Source: Uliginosibacterium paludis
GTDB taxonomy: Bacteria; Pseudomonadota; Gammaproteobacteria; Burkholderiales; Rhodocyclaceae
Assembly: GCF_039631355.1 (NCBI RefSeq)
Contig: NZ_JBDIVF010000001.1
Location: 186,001 to 250,000 of the forward strand
Reading direction: 5' to 3'
DNA length: 64,000 nucleotides
A program made the position numbers and the translations under genes. Position 1 is the stretch's first letter; each line of letters begins with the position of its first letter. The notes below the pieces were generated by a model that saw nothing but the letters and a program-made list of their open reading frames with translations, did not search any database and had not been told where the DNA came from. Below are positions 35,770-44,177 of the stretch, piece after piece.

Positions 35770-36813
35770 CTAGCACATGGGAATGACCACCTCGCGTCGC
35801 TCGGCCATGCTGAGGGCGACGGCTTCGGTAAACAGCATGTACTTTAACCCGTCCTCGAAGCGCGTATGCGTTATGCATTCCCGACCCCGGATCGCGCTGA
35901 TGAACTCCTCCTCCACACGCCACGCGCCGCGCTCCGCCGCGGGGATCTCCAGCAGCCTGAGCGCATCGTCGCCCCGACGCGCTCCCCACAGCTGGCCGTC
36001 GGCAAAGCGCAGCGTGCCCTCTGTGCCGCACAGCAGCACTTCAGCCTGCTTCACCGCACCGGCCACCGCCGTGAGCGTCAGCGTGGCCTGGGCGCCGCAG
36101 GCAAGATCCGCCAGGATGGAAAGATGGTCCGGCACGCGGACACTGCGCAGGCGACCGGTCTCGTCCTGACGCTGACTGACGAAGGTCCTGCCGCGCGCCA
36201 TCACGCTTGAGGCTTCACCGACCCAGCGCATCAGGCTCTCGTACCAGATGCCCAGCGTCATCACGTTCAGCCCGGAGCGGTCGGCATCCTGACGCCAGGT
36301 CAGCGGCGCGGCAGGATCGACGAAGCCGCCGTCCGCCACCCGCAGGTCCAAGGTCAGCAGGCGACCGAGATAACCCTCGCGCAGCAGCCGCTGAACCGTG
36401 CGATCCACCTCGAAGGTGAAAGGAGAAGGCACGATCTGGGCGACAAGATCGGGCCGCTGCCGCGAGGCCTCCAGCATCAGGCGGGCCTCGGCAGCGTTCA
36501 TCGCCATCCGGGCCTCGGTCAGCACATGCTTGCCGGTCGCCAGGGCGGCCAGGCTGACCGGGCAATGCAGCACCGGCCAGGTTCCGATCACGATTGCATC
36601 GAGATCGGGCCTCGCCACCAGCGCCCGCCAGTCTGGCGCGGTTTCGGCAATGCCCTGCTCGGCGGCCACTCGCTGCGAAGACGCCGCCGTGCTGTTGACC
36701 ACGCAGACGATTTCCACCCCCGGCTGGGCGCGCAGCCCGGGAATGTGACGGCTGCATGTGTTGGCGCCGGCTCCGACAATGCCGATCCGGATCGGCCGCT
36801 TTGTTTCGCTCAT
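35770..36813 (-). CDS. Gfo/Idh/MocA-family oxidoreductase
   Basis: The 347-residue protein begins with a Rossmann fold ('IRIGIVGAGANTCSRHIPGL', dinucleotide motif GAGANT) and 'GKHVLTEARMAMNAAEARLML'. The usual EKP triad has become T-E-A-R here (Glu then Ala-Arg instead of Lys-Pro), so catalysis may be modified. The C-terminal alpha/beta domain is typical of the family ('GLNVMTLGIWYESLMRWVG', 'LTLTAVAGAVKQAEVLLCGTEGTLRF'). Such enzymes act on sugars, inositols or sugar-nucleotides with NAD(P). No pathway genes surround it, so the substrate is unknown. It has a good GGAG site; its end is 31 bases from the HD-GYP start, so the two could be co-transcribed. Confidence 0.85.
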   Translation of the reverse strand: MSETKRPIRIGIVGAGANTCSRHIPGLRAQPGVEIVCVVNSTAASSQRVAAEQGIAETAPDWRALVARPDLDAIVIGTWPVLHCPVSLAALATGKHVLTEARMAMNAAEARLMLEASRQRPDLVAQIVPSPFTFEVDRTVQRLLREGYLGRLLTLDLRVADGGFVDPAAPLTWRQDADRSGLNVMTLGIWYESLMRWVGEASSVMARGRTFVSQRQDETGRLRSVRVPDHLSILADLACGAQATLTLTAVAGAVKQAEVLLCGTEGTLRFADGQLWGARRGDDALRLLEIPAAERGAWRVEEEFISAIRGRECITHTRFEDGLKYMLFTEAVALSMAERREVVIPMC

Positions 36814-36920
36814 CCTGCTGCTCCCTGTTCAAGGCTGCACCAGTCGGCAGCCTACACCGCCACGGCCGTGCTGCAAGCCGACCTGCGCTCGCCCGCTCTG
36901 GCGGACAGATCGGTCAATCA

Positions 36921-36934
36921 CTGATCCAGATCAG
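36921..36934. promoter_or_regulatory. Inverted repeat CTGATC-CA-GATCAG upstream of the livJ-like promoter
   Basis: A perfect 6-2-6 inverted repeat lies eleven bases upstream of the -35 element of the promoter at 36945-36973, a position suited to an activator site. The regulator is unknown. Confidence 0.35.
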
Positions 36935-36944
36935 CATGCAGGTT

Positions 36945-36973
36945 TTGTCGCTTTCCCGGGCTGTTCCTATAAT
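36945..36973 (+). promoter_or_regulatory. Sigma-70-type promoter of the livJ-like gene
   Basis: A -35 box TTGTCG (36945-36950), a 17-base spacer and a perfect -10 box TATAAT (36968-36973) lie about 70 bases before the start codon. This is the best promoter in the window and fits a highly expressed periplasmic binding protein. Confidence 0.85.
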
Positions 36974-37044
36974 CGGAATCTTTCCCGCCGCCTTGCCCGG
37001 TCTGCTGACCGATGCCCTGGCACTGAATCCACACGGAGCCCACC

Positions 37045-38163
37045 TTGAAACTGACCACGATTTCCCTTGCCGTCGCCCTTATCGCCGCTGCCGGCACTGC
37101 CAGTGCCGACCTGACCGTCAAGCTGGGTGCTGCCGGCCCGCTGACCGGCCCGATCTCCCACATCGGCAAGGACGGCGAGAACGGCATCCGCCTCGCCATC
37201 GACGACGCCAACGCCAAGGGCGTCACCATCGGCGGCCAGAAAGTGAAGTTCGAGCTGGTGTCGGAAGATGATCAGGCCGACCCGCGCATGGCCACCACCG
37301 TGGCTCAGCGCCTGGCTGATGCCGGCGTCAAGGGCGTGATCGGTCACGTCACCTCGGGCGCTTCGATCCCTGCTTCGCGCGTCTATGAGCAGGCCGGCAT
37401 CCCGGTCATCACCCCCTCGGCCACCAGCCCGCAGCTCACCACCCAGGGCTTCAAGACCAGCTTCCGCGTGATCGCGAACGACAACCAGCAGGCCGAGGCG
37501 ATGGCGAACTACGCCACGAAGAAACTGCACCTGAAGAAGATCGCGATCATCGACGACCGTACCGCCTATGGTCAGGGTCTGGCAGACGCGCTGGCCGCCT
37601 CGCTGCGCAAGGCAGGTGTGCAGGTGGTGGCCCGCGAATTCACCAATGACAAGGCCACGGACTTCATGTCCATCCTGACCAAGCTCAAGGGCATGAATCC
37701 GGACGCCATCTTCTATGGTGGCATGGACGCCCAGGGCAGCCCGATGCTGCGCCAGATCCGCCAGCTCGGCATGACGGCTACCTTCCTCTCCGGCGACGGC
37801 CTGTGCACCGCGCAGATGCTCAAGCTCTCCGCCAAGGAGCTGGACAATCGCGTGTTCTGCACGCAAGCCGGCCTGCCGATGGAAAAGATGCCCGGCGGTC
37901 TGAAGTTCAAGGAGCGCTTCAAGGAAACCTTCAAGGCCGACGTGCAGCTCTACGCGCCCTACAACTACGATGCCGCCACTGCGCTGATCGAAGCCATGAA
38001 GGCCGCCAACTCGGTCGAACCGGCCAAGTACCTGCCGGCGCTCAAGGCCCTCAACATCAAGGGCGTGACCGGCACGATCTCGTTTGACGCGAAGGGCGAC
38101 ATCAAGAACGGCGGCGTGACCTTCTACTCCTACAAGGACGGCAGCTGGGTCGCAGCGGAGTAA
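37045..38163 (+). CDS. Branched-chain amino-acid ABC transporter substrate-binding protein (LivJ-type)
   Basis: The start codon is a TTG (37045) preceded by GGAG seven bases upstream, giving 372 residues with a classical signal peptide ('AGTASA' before the mature start). The rest is a type I periplasmic binding protein of the Leu/Ile/Val family, with 'GPLTGPISHIGKDGENGIRLAIDDAN', 'GHVTSGASIPASRVYEQAGIPVITPSATSP' and 'IAIIDDRTAYGQGLADAL'. It would bind branched-chain or related amino acids. The permease and ATPase genes (livHMGF) are not adjacent here, so it must pair with a transporter elsewhere. A strong promoter precedes it and a terminator follows. Confidence 0.92.
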   Translation: MKLTTISLAVALIAAAGTASADLTVKLGAAGPLTGPISHIGKDGENGIRLAIDDANAKGVTIGGQKVKFELVSEDDQADPRMATTVAQRLADAGVKGVIGHVTSGASIPASRVYEQAGIPVITPSATSPQLTTQGFKTSFRVIANDNQQAEAMANYATKKLHLKKIAIIDDRTAYGQGLADALAASLRKAGVQVVAREFTNDKATDFMSILTKLKGMNPDAIFYGGMDAQGSPMLRQIRQLGMTATFLSGDGLCTAQMLKLSAKELDNRVFCTQAGLPMEKMPGGLKFKERFKETFKADVQLYAPYNYDAATALIEAMKAANSVEPAKYLPALKALNIKGVTGTISFDAKGDIKNGGVTFYSYKDGSWVAAE

Positions 38164-38190
38164 TCCTGACCCGCAGCAGGCCCCGCCCGA

Positions 38191-38211
38191 AGCCCCCGCA
38201 AGGGGGCTTTT
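38191..38211 (+). terminator. Rho-independent terminator after the livJ-like gene
   Basis: AGCCCCC (38191-38197), loop GCAA and GGGGGCT (38202-38208) are followed by a short T-run. Flanking GCCCGA (38185-38190) and TCGGGC (38215-38220) could extend the pairing. Confidence 0.85.
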
Positions 38212-38353
38212 CATTCGGGCATGCGCCGGGTGGCCCGGCCATCCGGGCGCGCCCGGATCTGTGTTTCCCTCATGAGGCTTGCCCCGATTGGCTCCGCTTC
38301 GCCAAAGCGCAACACTGTGCCGGCATCACGGACACTCAGACGGGAGCCTCACC

Positions 38354-38638
38354 ATGACCGCCAGCCATCACCGCTACATCCGGCGCGATACGCCTCCCCT
38401 GCGCCAGATCGGCCCGCGCGCCCGGGTTCACCGCATCCCCGACCCCACGACCACCGCCATCATGGGCATGGCCTTCGGCACAGCGTTCGCGCTCTGGCTG
38501 GTCCTCCTCGGCTGGACGCCGGTTGTCCAGGCGCCCGGCTTCAGTGCCATGCTCAGCGCGGGGCTTTTCTCGCTGGCAGGTGGCGGCTTGGGCATGCTGC
38601 TCGCACACTCCGGCAAGCGCCCGGGCAAACGCCGCTGA
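38354..38638 (+). CDS. Small two-helix membrane protein, paralogue A
   Basis: I choose the ATG at 38354 because GGGAG precedes it; a TTG frame further up (38279) is unlikely. The 94-residue protein has a basic N-terminus and two hydrophobic helices ('IMGMAFGTAFALWLVLLGW' and 'FSAMLSAGLFSLAGGGLGMLL'), then a basic tail. The same layout and several identical residues (P-T-T, G-T-A-F-A, the 'AGLFS-AGG-LG' helix) recur in the protein at 41376, on the far side of the PF10136 gene, so the two are paralogues. No family is recognised. Confidence 0.65.
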   Translation: MTASHHRYIRRDTPPLRQIGPRARVHRIPDPTTTAIMGMAFGTAFALWLVLLGWTPVVQAPGFSAMLSAGLFSLAGGGLGMLLAHSGKRPGKRR

Positions 38639-38884
38639 AACGCCTCTCCGCCGCATGGCGCGCCAGTCCGGCCCGGCTGCGGCAGCCATCGCCCGGTCTC
38701 GCAGGCCGGCGGGTTTTCAGGCCCCATGGCTTGATGCGGCGCTGTCCTACACGGTTTTGCGGCAGCGGGTCCGGCGCGCCCTCCACGCCTTCCTACAAGT
38801 GAGCTCCGGCCTTTCAGGGACACTGGCTTCGCGCAGGACGTCATCCCGCCGTCCCGCTCCCGGTTGAACCTCCAGGAGGCCGTC

Positions 38885-39076
38885 ATGAAACTGCACACCA
38901 GCCCGACCAGACCACGCCGCGCGGAAGCCACCAATGGGCGCCGCCCGCGTCATGCAGAGCGTGGTGGCAGCCCGGGCGGGCGCCGGAGCGAGGGTGCCGA
39001 TCATGGCGCGATGAATCACGCGATCCGCTGCCGGGAAGCAGACGAAGAGATCCGCGATCTGCTCTCGCGCTACTGA
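38885..39076 (+). CDS. Small basic protein of unknown function (63 aa)
   Basis: The ATG at 38885 follows a consensus CAGGAGG at ideal spacing, the main reason to call it. The 63-residue product is very rich in Arg, Gly and Glu with no transmembrane or signal segment; the first half is low-complexity and the last 20 residues are acidic and helical. It may be a nucleic-acid-binding or regulatory peptide. It lies between small membrane protein A and the PF10136 gene, in the same direction. Conservation would decide whether it is real. Confidence 0.45.
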   Translation: MKLHTSPTRPRRAEATNGRRPRHAERGGSPGGRRSEGADHGAMNHAIRCREADEEIRDLLSRY

Positions 39077-39129
39077 GCCCGGCCTCCGCAGGGGCTCAAG
39101 CCATCTTCGCGTCGCACGGAAAGCACGGC

Positions 39130-41172
39130 ATGGGCGGAACAGGCAGCCGCGCCGGCCTGAGCGACAGTGAGGCGCCGCTGCGCGAGGCACTCGAGGCCTT
39201 GCTTGAGGCCCTCTTGCCCGTCAGCCCCGGCAACGACCCCGGCCCGCTGGTACGGCTAGTCGCGCTGCTGAGGCCACGAGCACTCGCCGGCAAAGGGTCC
39301 GACGCGAGCAGGCCGCTGGCCGTTTTCATCATGCTGCTCGAGGCTCGCCCCGAGCTTGCGGGCGCGCTGCGCGGCTATCTTTCGGACCTGCTCGCGGCCC
39401 GCAATCACAGCTTTCTGCTCGCCGAAGGGGGCGTCCTCGGCGCCACCGGTTTCTTCACCTCGATGCGCGAACGCCTGATCAACCGGATCCTGCCGCCGGC
39501 GATCAATCCGCAGTTTCTGCAGGATCTCATCGAAGAGGTGTTCCACGACGCTGGCGACGCCTGCTGGCTGGCCTCCATCTCCCTTGCCGAGTGGCAGAGG
39601 CTGCTGGAAGCCGTTGGCTGGGGACGAGGCGGCGACACGCCGGGCGAAGCGCAGTTGCGACGCGCCCACCGGGAGGCCATGCGGGTTCTCGCCTGTCGGC
39701 TTGCAGCGACCGGCATCGAGCCCGAGATCGTGCGCTACCAGCCCGCACTGGCCCTGTACGAATCTCCCTTTCTGGGCCTCCAGCGCGAGCTCGAACTGAT
39801 GCTTGAAAGCATGCCAAATGCATCGCCTCGCCATCGGCAGATGCCCGACATGGCCCATGTCGAGGTACTGCTGGACCAGTGCAGTGTCGCCCTCCTCAAA
39901 CTGCGCCGCCAGGCTCGCGACTCGGGCGCAGCAGTCCGGCTGGGCTGGCTGCTGACCCGCGCCGGCCAGATCGTGGATCGGCTGCGCCTGCTGCTCGCGA
40001 TCAGTCATCCTGACAGCGAATCGCTCGCGGGGGCCAGCAGCCTGCTTGCCCTGCTGGTGGGCGCCGTTTCACGGCGCAACAGCCTGCGTGAACTGGTCGG
40101 CAGCGTGACCGATCAGTTGGCGCGACGGGTTACCGAACATGCCAGCCAGACCGGCGAGCACTACATCGCCCGTGACAGGCGCGAATTTCATGCGCTGTTC
40201 CGCGCGGCCGCCGGTGCGGGCGTGATCGTCGCGGTGATGGCGCTCTTCAAGGGATTCATCACGAGCCTCGGCCTGCCCCCGGTATGGAACGCGCTCGCCC
40301 TCAGCCTCAACTATGGCGCCGGTTTCGTGCTCGTTCATCTGTCCGGCTTCACCATTGCCACCAAGCAACCCGCAATGACAGCGGCAACCCTTGCGGCAGC
40401 GCTGGAGCCGGATCACCCGGGCAGCAGTCCGGCCGACGAGATCGCGGATCTGATCGTGCAGGTCTGCCGCTCGCAGTTCATTGCGATCCTCGGCAACATG
40501 CTGCTCGCCATGCTCGCAGCGGGCGCTATCGCACTGGTCTGGCAACACGGCAGCGCGAGCCCCCTGATCGGGGCCGCGCAGGCCCGCCACCTGCTCGAGG
40601 ACCTCCATCCGTGGCACAGCCCGGCGATCGCTCATGCCGCCATCGCGGGTGTCTGCCTGTTTCTGGCCGGGCTCATCTCCGGCTACTGCGACAACCTCGC
40701 CATCTACCATCGGCTGCGCGAGCGGATCCTGCGCCTCAGATGGCCCCGGGCCCTTCTGGGAGACGCCCGCCATCTCCGGCTCGCAAGCTATCTCGAACAC
40801 AACACCGGTGCGCTGATCGGCAATCTCGCACTCGGTTTCATGCTGGGCAGCATGGGGACCCTGGGTTTTCTGCTGGGCCTGCCGCTCGACATCCGCCATG
40901 TCACCTTTGCGAGCGCCAATCTGGTGTTGGGACTGAGCGGCGCCAGCGCCACCACGCTGCATGCCGCGGGCATAACACTCCTGGGAGTCCTGCTGATCGG
41001 TCTGAGCAATCTCGCGGTCAGCTTCTCACTCGCTCTGCATGTTGCGCTGAAATCCCGCCGGATCCGGCCGAGCCAGGCGCGTGGCGTGGGCCGCCACCTG
41101 CTGTGGAGACTGATTCACCGCCCCACGCATTTCTTCTGGCCGCCGGGGGAAGCGCCGCGCACCGTGCGCTGA
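39130..41172 (+). CDS. PF10136-type 'site-specific recombinase' (Gcr-like) membrane protein
   Basis: The 680-residue protein matches the family annotated as site-specific recombinase (PF10136, Neisseria Gcr). The N-terminal half (about 1-350) is soluble and helical ('GFFTSMRERLINRILPPAINPQFLQDLIEEVFHD'). The C-terminal half has several transmembrane helices, with the diagnostic 'LGSMGTLGFLLGLPLDIRHVTFASANLVLGLSG'. Nothing resembles a tyrosine or serine recombinase (no R..H-x-x-R..Y, no S-x-x-R), so the recombinase name is doubtful and a membrane function is more likely. It is flanked by two paralogous two-helix membrane proteins that may belong to the same system. Confidence 0.82.
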   Translation: MGGTGSRAGLSDSEAPLREALEALLEALLPVSPGNDPGPLVRLVALLRPRALAGKGSDASRPLAVFIMLLEARPELAGALRGYLSDLLAARNHSFLLAEGGVLGATGFFTSMRERLINRILPPAINPQFLQDLIEEVFHDAGDACWLASISLAEWQRLLEAVGWGRGGDTPGEAQLRRAHREAMRVLACRLAATGIEPEIVRYQPALALYESPFLGLQRELELMLESMPNASPRHRQMPDMAHVEVLLDQCSVALLKLRRQARDSGAAVRLGWLLTRAGQIVDRLRLLLAISHPDSESLAGASSLLALLVGAVSRRNSLRELVGSVTDQLARRVTEHASQTGEHYIARDRREFHALFRAAAGAGVIVAVMALFKGFITSLGLPPVWNALALSLNYGAGFVLVHLSGFTIATKQPAMTAATLAAALEPDHPGSSPADEIADLIVQVCRSQFIAILGNMLLAMLAAGAIALVWQHGSASPLIGAAQARHLLEDLHPWHSPAIAHAAIAGVCLFLAGLISGYCDNLAIYHRLRERILRLRWPRALLGDARHLRLASYLEHNTGALIGNLALGFMLGSMGTLGFLLGLPLDIRHVTFASANLVLGLSGASATTLHAAGITLLGVLLIGLSNLAVSFSLALHVALKSRRIRPSQARGVGRHLLWRLIHRPTHFFWPPGEAPRTVR

Positions 41173-41375
41173 ACGCGAGGCGGATCCGCCGCGCCCGATT
41201 GCTCACGCACGGTCAGACGGCGCGGGCAGTTCGGGTCAGCGCAGCGCCCGGCTGATCGATGTAGGAGACGTCCTGCAGCCGCAATCAGCCTTTACCGATA
41301 GGACGGGCGCCCCGCGCGCAGCAAACTGTCTGCAATGGACGGCGCTTTCCGTCTTGGACACTCCGGAGCCTGAAC

Positions 41376-41708
41376 ATGACAACGAGCTTCGCATTCGGAA
41401 ACAACGCTTTGTCCAGCAAGACCTGCCGCGTTGCACAGCCCGGTGTCGTCGCCCCTGTACGAGCGAGCGGGGGCGAGGCCCGGCGCGACGCGGCGGGCCA
41501 GGGATCACCCGTATATTCCCCCACCACGATCGCAATGGCGGGCGCCTTGTGCGGCACCGCCTTCGCGGCGGGGCTCGCCGCCTCGGGCTGGCCGCCTGCC
41601 GCGGCGCTGCCGGAGTTCGTCGCAATGATCTCCGCTGGCCTGTTCTCGATCGCAGGCGGCTGCCTCGGGCTGCTGGTGGAACGCCTGTCCGCGCGCAGGC
41701 AGCGATGA
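41376..41708 (+). CDS. Small two-helix membrane protein, paralogue B
   Basis: The 110-residue protein starts at the ATG at 41376 behind GGAG. It has a polar N-terminus (about 1-45) longer than that of paralogue A, then two hydrophobic helices ('AMAGALCGTAFAAGLAASGW' and 'FVAMISAGLFSIAGGCLGLLV') and a basic tail. The helices align well with the 38354 protein. Its terminator is strong, so it closes this gene group. No family is recognised. Confidence 0.65.
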   Translation: MTTSFAFGNNALSSKTCRVAQPGVVAPVRASGGEARRDAAGQGSPVYSPTTIAMAGALCGTAFAAGLAASGWPPAAALPEFVAMISAGLFSIAGGCLGLLVERLSARRQR

Positions 41709-41745
41709 GCCGGCACCGAATCTGAAACGCGTCCCCCGCGCTTTG

Positions 41746-41773
41746 GGGAGAGCTTACGCTCTCCCTTTTTTTT
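41746..41773 (+). terminator. Rho-independent terminator after small membrane protein B
   Basis: GGGAGAGC (41746-41753), loop TTAC and GCTCTCCC (41758-41765) are followed by eight T, 37 bases past the stop. Confidence 0.92.
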
Positions 41774-41845
41774 GCGAGGCCCGTCACACGCGGTCAGCCC
41801 GGCGCTCCGGACTCCGGCCGGCCCCCAACCGTCATGACGAAGACA

Positions 41846-42883
41846 TCAGGCGGAGCCCGGCAAGTACTGCGTTGCCGCCTCGCGCAGCAGTTTCTGCACG
41901 GTATTCATCTTGCACAAGACTTCGTCCGGAATCAGGAAGGGATAGGGATCCCGCTCCCCCATGCTCCGGCTCATGGCATTCAGAAACCGCGCGACCGGCA
42001 GCCATTGCTCCACCACCAGATGCTCGACCTCGGGGCGAAAGCCCGCGCGCGCCGGTTCGGCCGTCGCGGCAGGCCCTTCAAGCCGCAGCCCCCAGGCGGC
42101 GGCAGTCTCCACTGCATCCAGAACCAGCAGCACATGCGCACATGTTTCCGCCCAGTCTTCCCAAGGATGCGCACTTGCATACGCTGAGATGAAACGGGTC
42201 TGCCAGTCAGCCGGCGGACCGCTCTGGTGATACGCGGCCAGCGCACTGGCGTAGTCGGCACGCTCGTCACCAAAGACGGCCCGGCAGCGATCCATGGCCC
42301 GCTCGTTTCCGGCCAGCCAGCGATACTGCAGGTAATGCGCCACCTCATGCCGGAAATGACCGAGCAGATTGCGCACCGGCTCACCGAAATCCACCCGCGC
42401 CTTCTCGCGATAGACATCGTCTGCCTCGGCCATGTTGAGCGTGATGACGCCATCGGCATGTCCGGTCAGAACGGGGGAAGCATCCGGCTGGCTGTCGAGG
42501 AACTCGAAACTCAGGCCAAGCGGATCTTCGGCACTGTGCTTGGGTTCGGGCGTCAGCCCGAGTTGCATCAGAGTCACCACCACGCGCTTCTTCGCTGCTT
42601 CGAGCTTCTGCCAGGCCTCAAGCTTGCCCGCCATGGAAAGATCGGGTGACACCCGGGTCAGCCGGCAACTCAGGCAAAGCCAGGAGTGCTCCGGCTCTTC
42701 GAGCAGCCAGTTGCAGAATCCATGAAGTGCGTGATTCGCGCAGCGCCTCAAGCCGCCGTCGACGGAGGCCTCGCTCATCCGCCGCATTCGGGGCAAATAG
42801 CCCAGCGCTGCGCCACAGCCGCCGCAGAGGGTATTGTCAAAGAAAACGGTCTGACCACACCGTGGGCACTGGAATGGCGGCAT
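41846..42883 (-). CDS. Zinc-ribbon putative metallopeptidase
   Basis: From the ATG at 42883 (GGAGG upstream) the gene encodes 345 residues. The first ~75 residues hold paired-cysteine zinc ribbons: C6-x2-C9, C20-x2-C23 and later C48/C57 and C70-x2-C73. A HEVAH motif (H179, E180, H183, in 'FRHEVAHYLQYRW') is the zinc-peptidase active site. The pattern ('MAEADDVYRE', 'HPWEDWAETCAHVLLV') matches the family of putative zinc-binding metallopeptidases found beside transglutaminase-like proteins; recognition is from memory. It is probably cytoplasmic (no signal peptide). Substrate unknown. The longer frame to 43069 is not supported. Confidence 0.78.
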   Translation of the reverse strand: MPPFQCPRCGQTVFFDNTLCGGCGAALGYLPRMRRMSEASVDGGLRRCANHALHGFCNWLLEEPEHSWLCLSCRLTRVSPDLSMAGKLEAWQKLEAAKKRVVVTLMQLGLTPEPKHSAEDPLGLSFEFLDSQPDASPVLTGHADGVITLNMAEADDVYREKARVDFGEPVRNLLGHFRHEVAHYLQYRWLAGNERAMDRCRAVFGDERADYASALAAYHQSGPPADWQTRFISAYASAHPWEDWAETCAHVLLVLDAVETAAAWGLRLEGPAATAEPARAGFRPEVEHLVVEQWLPVARFLNAMSRSMGERDPYPFLIPDEVLCKMNTVQKLLREAATQYLPGSA

Positions 42884-43221
42884 CGCGAACCTCCATCGGA
42901 AGCCTTGCGGAAACGCCCGGCGGAGGGGGCAAGCAACGTGCCCGAGCGCACCGGCCCACCTCATGTTGCAGCTCAAGCCACACCCGGGCGCCAGCCGGCA
43001 AGTCGCGAAGAAGCAAGGCCGCACGCCAGCGAGACCATGCGATATGCATACCCTGGAATGCGCGTGCATTCATCGCTGGAGACTCGTTGCGGAGCCTTGC
43101 AGAAGCCCCTTCCCGCAGACGCCTGAAGCTTGAAAACGAGACTGACCTGTTCGCCCCCCTGCCCCGGCATTCCGTTCGCGGCCGCACCACGAATGCGAAA
43201 GCTTCCGGCAAGCAGGCGGGC
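42884..43221. other. Intergenic region between metallopeptidase and exported protein
   Basis: These 338 bases hold no protein-like frame; several long spurious frames come from the GC-rich composition. The region should carry the metallopeptidase promoter. I see no terminator with a T-tract and no RNA gene. Confidence 0.4.
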
Positions 43222-44151
43222 TCAGGCTTTGTCAGGAAAAACCGGCATCGACTTCGGCACGGCGGGCGCGGGCCACTTGTGCCGTGCCAGCCAGGATTTC
43301 ATGTTCGGAATGTAGCCCGGCAGATCGCCGTCCGGACAATCATGCAGACAGAACCAGCTGTCACCATGCTTGCCGATGACGGGCTTGGGGGGCTGGTCGA
43401 ATCGCCCCCAGCCCAGTGAAGGCTTGATCGTGGCCAGCACGCGTTGCGGCAGCCGCCCCCGGCGATCCGGTTTCGCGGTGCGATCGGTTTCCAGCTGGTA
43501 GGTCGTGACGTCGATGTAGGGCAGACGCGCATTCTGCTGATAGAAACTCCACTCCCGACAACCGAAACCTCCACTCACCGTGCTCGGCACAAACCCTGGC
43601 GCATAACGTTGTTCGTCTTCGCTGGAGCAAAGTGCCGGAGCGTAACGACTGGAGGCCTTGTCGGTGGCGGTCAGCCATGAACCGAGCGCGAAGACCGGAG
43701 ATCGCGCGCTGCCGTCCTCCAGCACCAGCTCGTCCTCATCATCGAGCCGGCCACCAAGCTTGCGCGGCCAGTCCACCGGTGTCAGCAACTTGCCTTCACG
43801 GTCAAACTCAAGCAGCAGCGTGGAAATGACCTCCTCACGCTCAAGCTGCCGGGTCTCGACGACATAGGTCCTGACCCGGTCTGAAATGGCCTCGATCTCC
43901 TGCGTTTGCCCGGACACCGGATTCGCGAGTTTCTTGCGTCCACGCATCGCCCGGATATTGAAGAAGTAAGGCGTATCGATCTTCAGCACGTAACGGAAAG
44001 GCCAGGCCTCACGCTCGCCCTGTGCTGGCTCCGCCGCCTCGCCGCCAGGAGCGGCCAGCACCGCGCCGGCCCCGCAGGCAAGCACCAGGCTGAGGAGAAG
44101 CCGCAAGGATGCACGCTGAACGGCGCGCCCTGATTTCAATTCATTTCGCAT
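43222..44151 (-). CDS. Exported protein of unknown function
   Basis: The 309-residue protein has a signal peptide (about 1-33, 'LLLSLVLACGAGAVLAA'). The mature part is polar with 'WPFRYVLKIDTPYFFNIRAMRG', 'VRTYVVETRQLEREEVIST' and several cysteines ('ALCSSEDEQRY', 'FGCREWSFYQQ', 'WFCLHDCPDG') that probably form disulfides in the periplasm. No family is recognised. It is downstream of the T6SS immunity array, in the same direction, and about 27 bases past the next lipoprotein gene, so it may be a T6SS-associated passenger. That is inference from position only. Confidence 0.6.
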   Translation of the reverse strand: MRNELKSGRAVQRASLRLLLSLVLACGAGAVLAAPGGEAAEPAQGEREAWPFRYVLKIDTPYFFNIRAMRGRKKLANPVSGQTQEIEAISDRVRTYVVETRQLEREEVISTLLLEFDREGKLLTPVDWPRKLGGRLDDEDELVLEDGSARSPVFALGSWLTATDKASSRYAPALCSSEDEQRYAPGFVPSTVSGGFGCREWSFYQQNARLPYIDVTTYQLETDRTAKPDRRGRLPQRVLATIKPSLGWGRFDQPPKPVIGKHGDSWFCLHDCPDGDLPGYIPNMKSWLARHKWPAPAVPKSMPVFPDKA

Positions 44152-44177
44152 ATCGTTTCCGCTGCATGTAAGCCTGC

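Noticed and set aside
39130..41172. Reading the PF10136 protein as evidence for a mobile element
   Set aside because: No recombinase active-site motif, no attachment repeats and no cargo; the name comes from the family label only.
42837..43211. 124-codon minus-strand frame upstream of the metallopeptidase
   Set aside because: No start signal and Arg-rich noise; overlaps the metallopeptidase 5' end in another frame.
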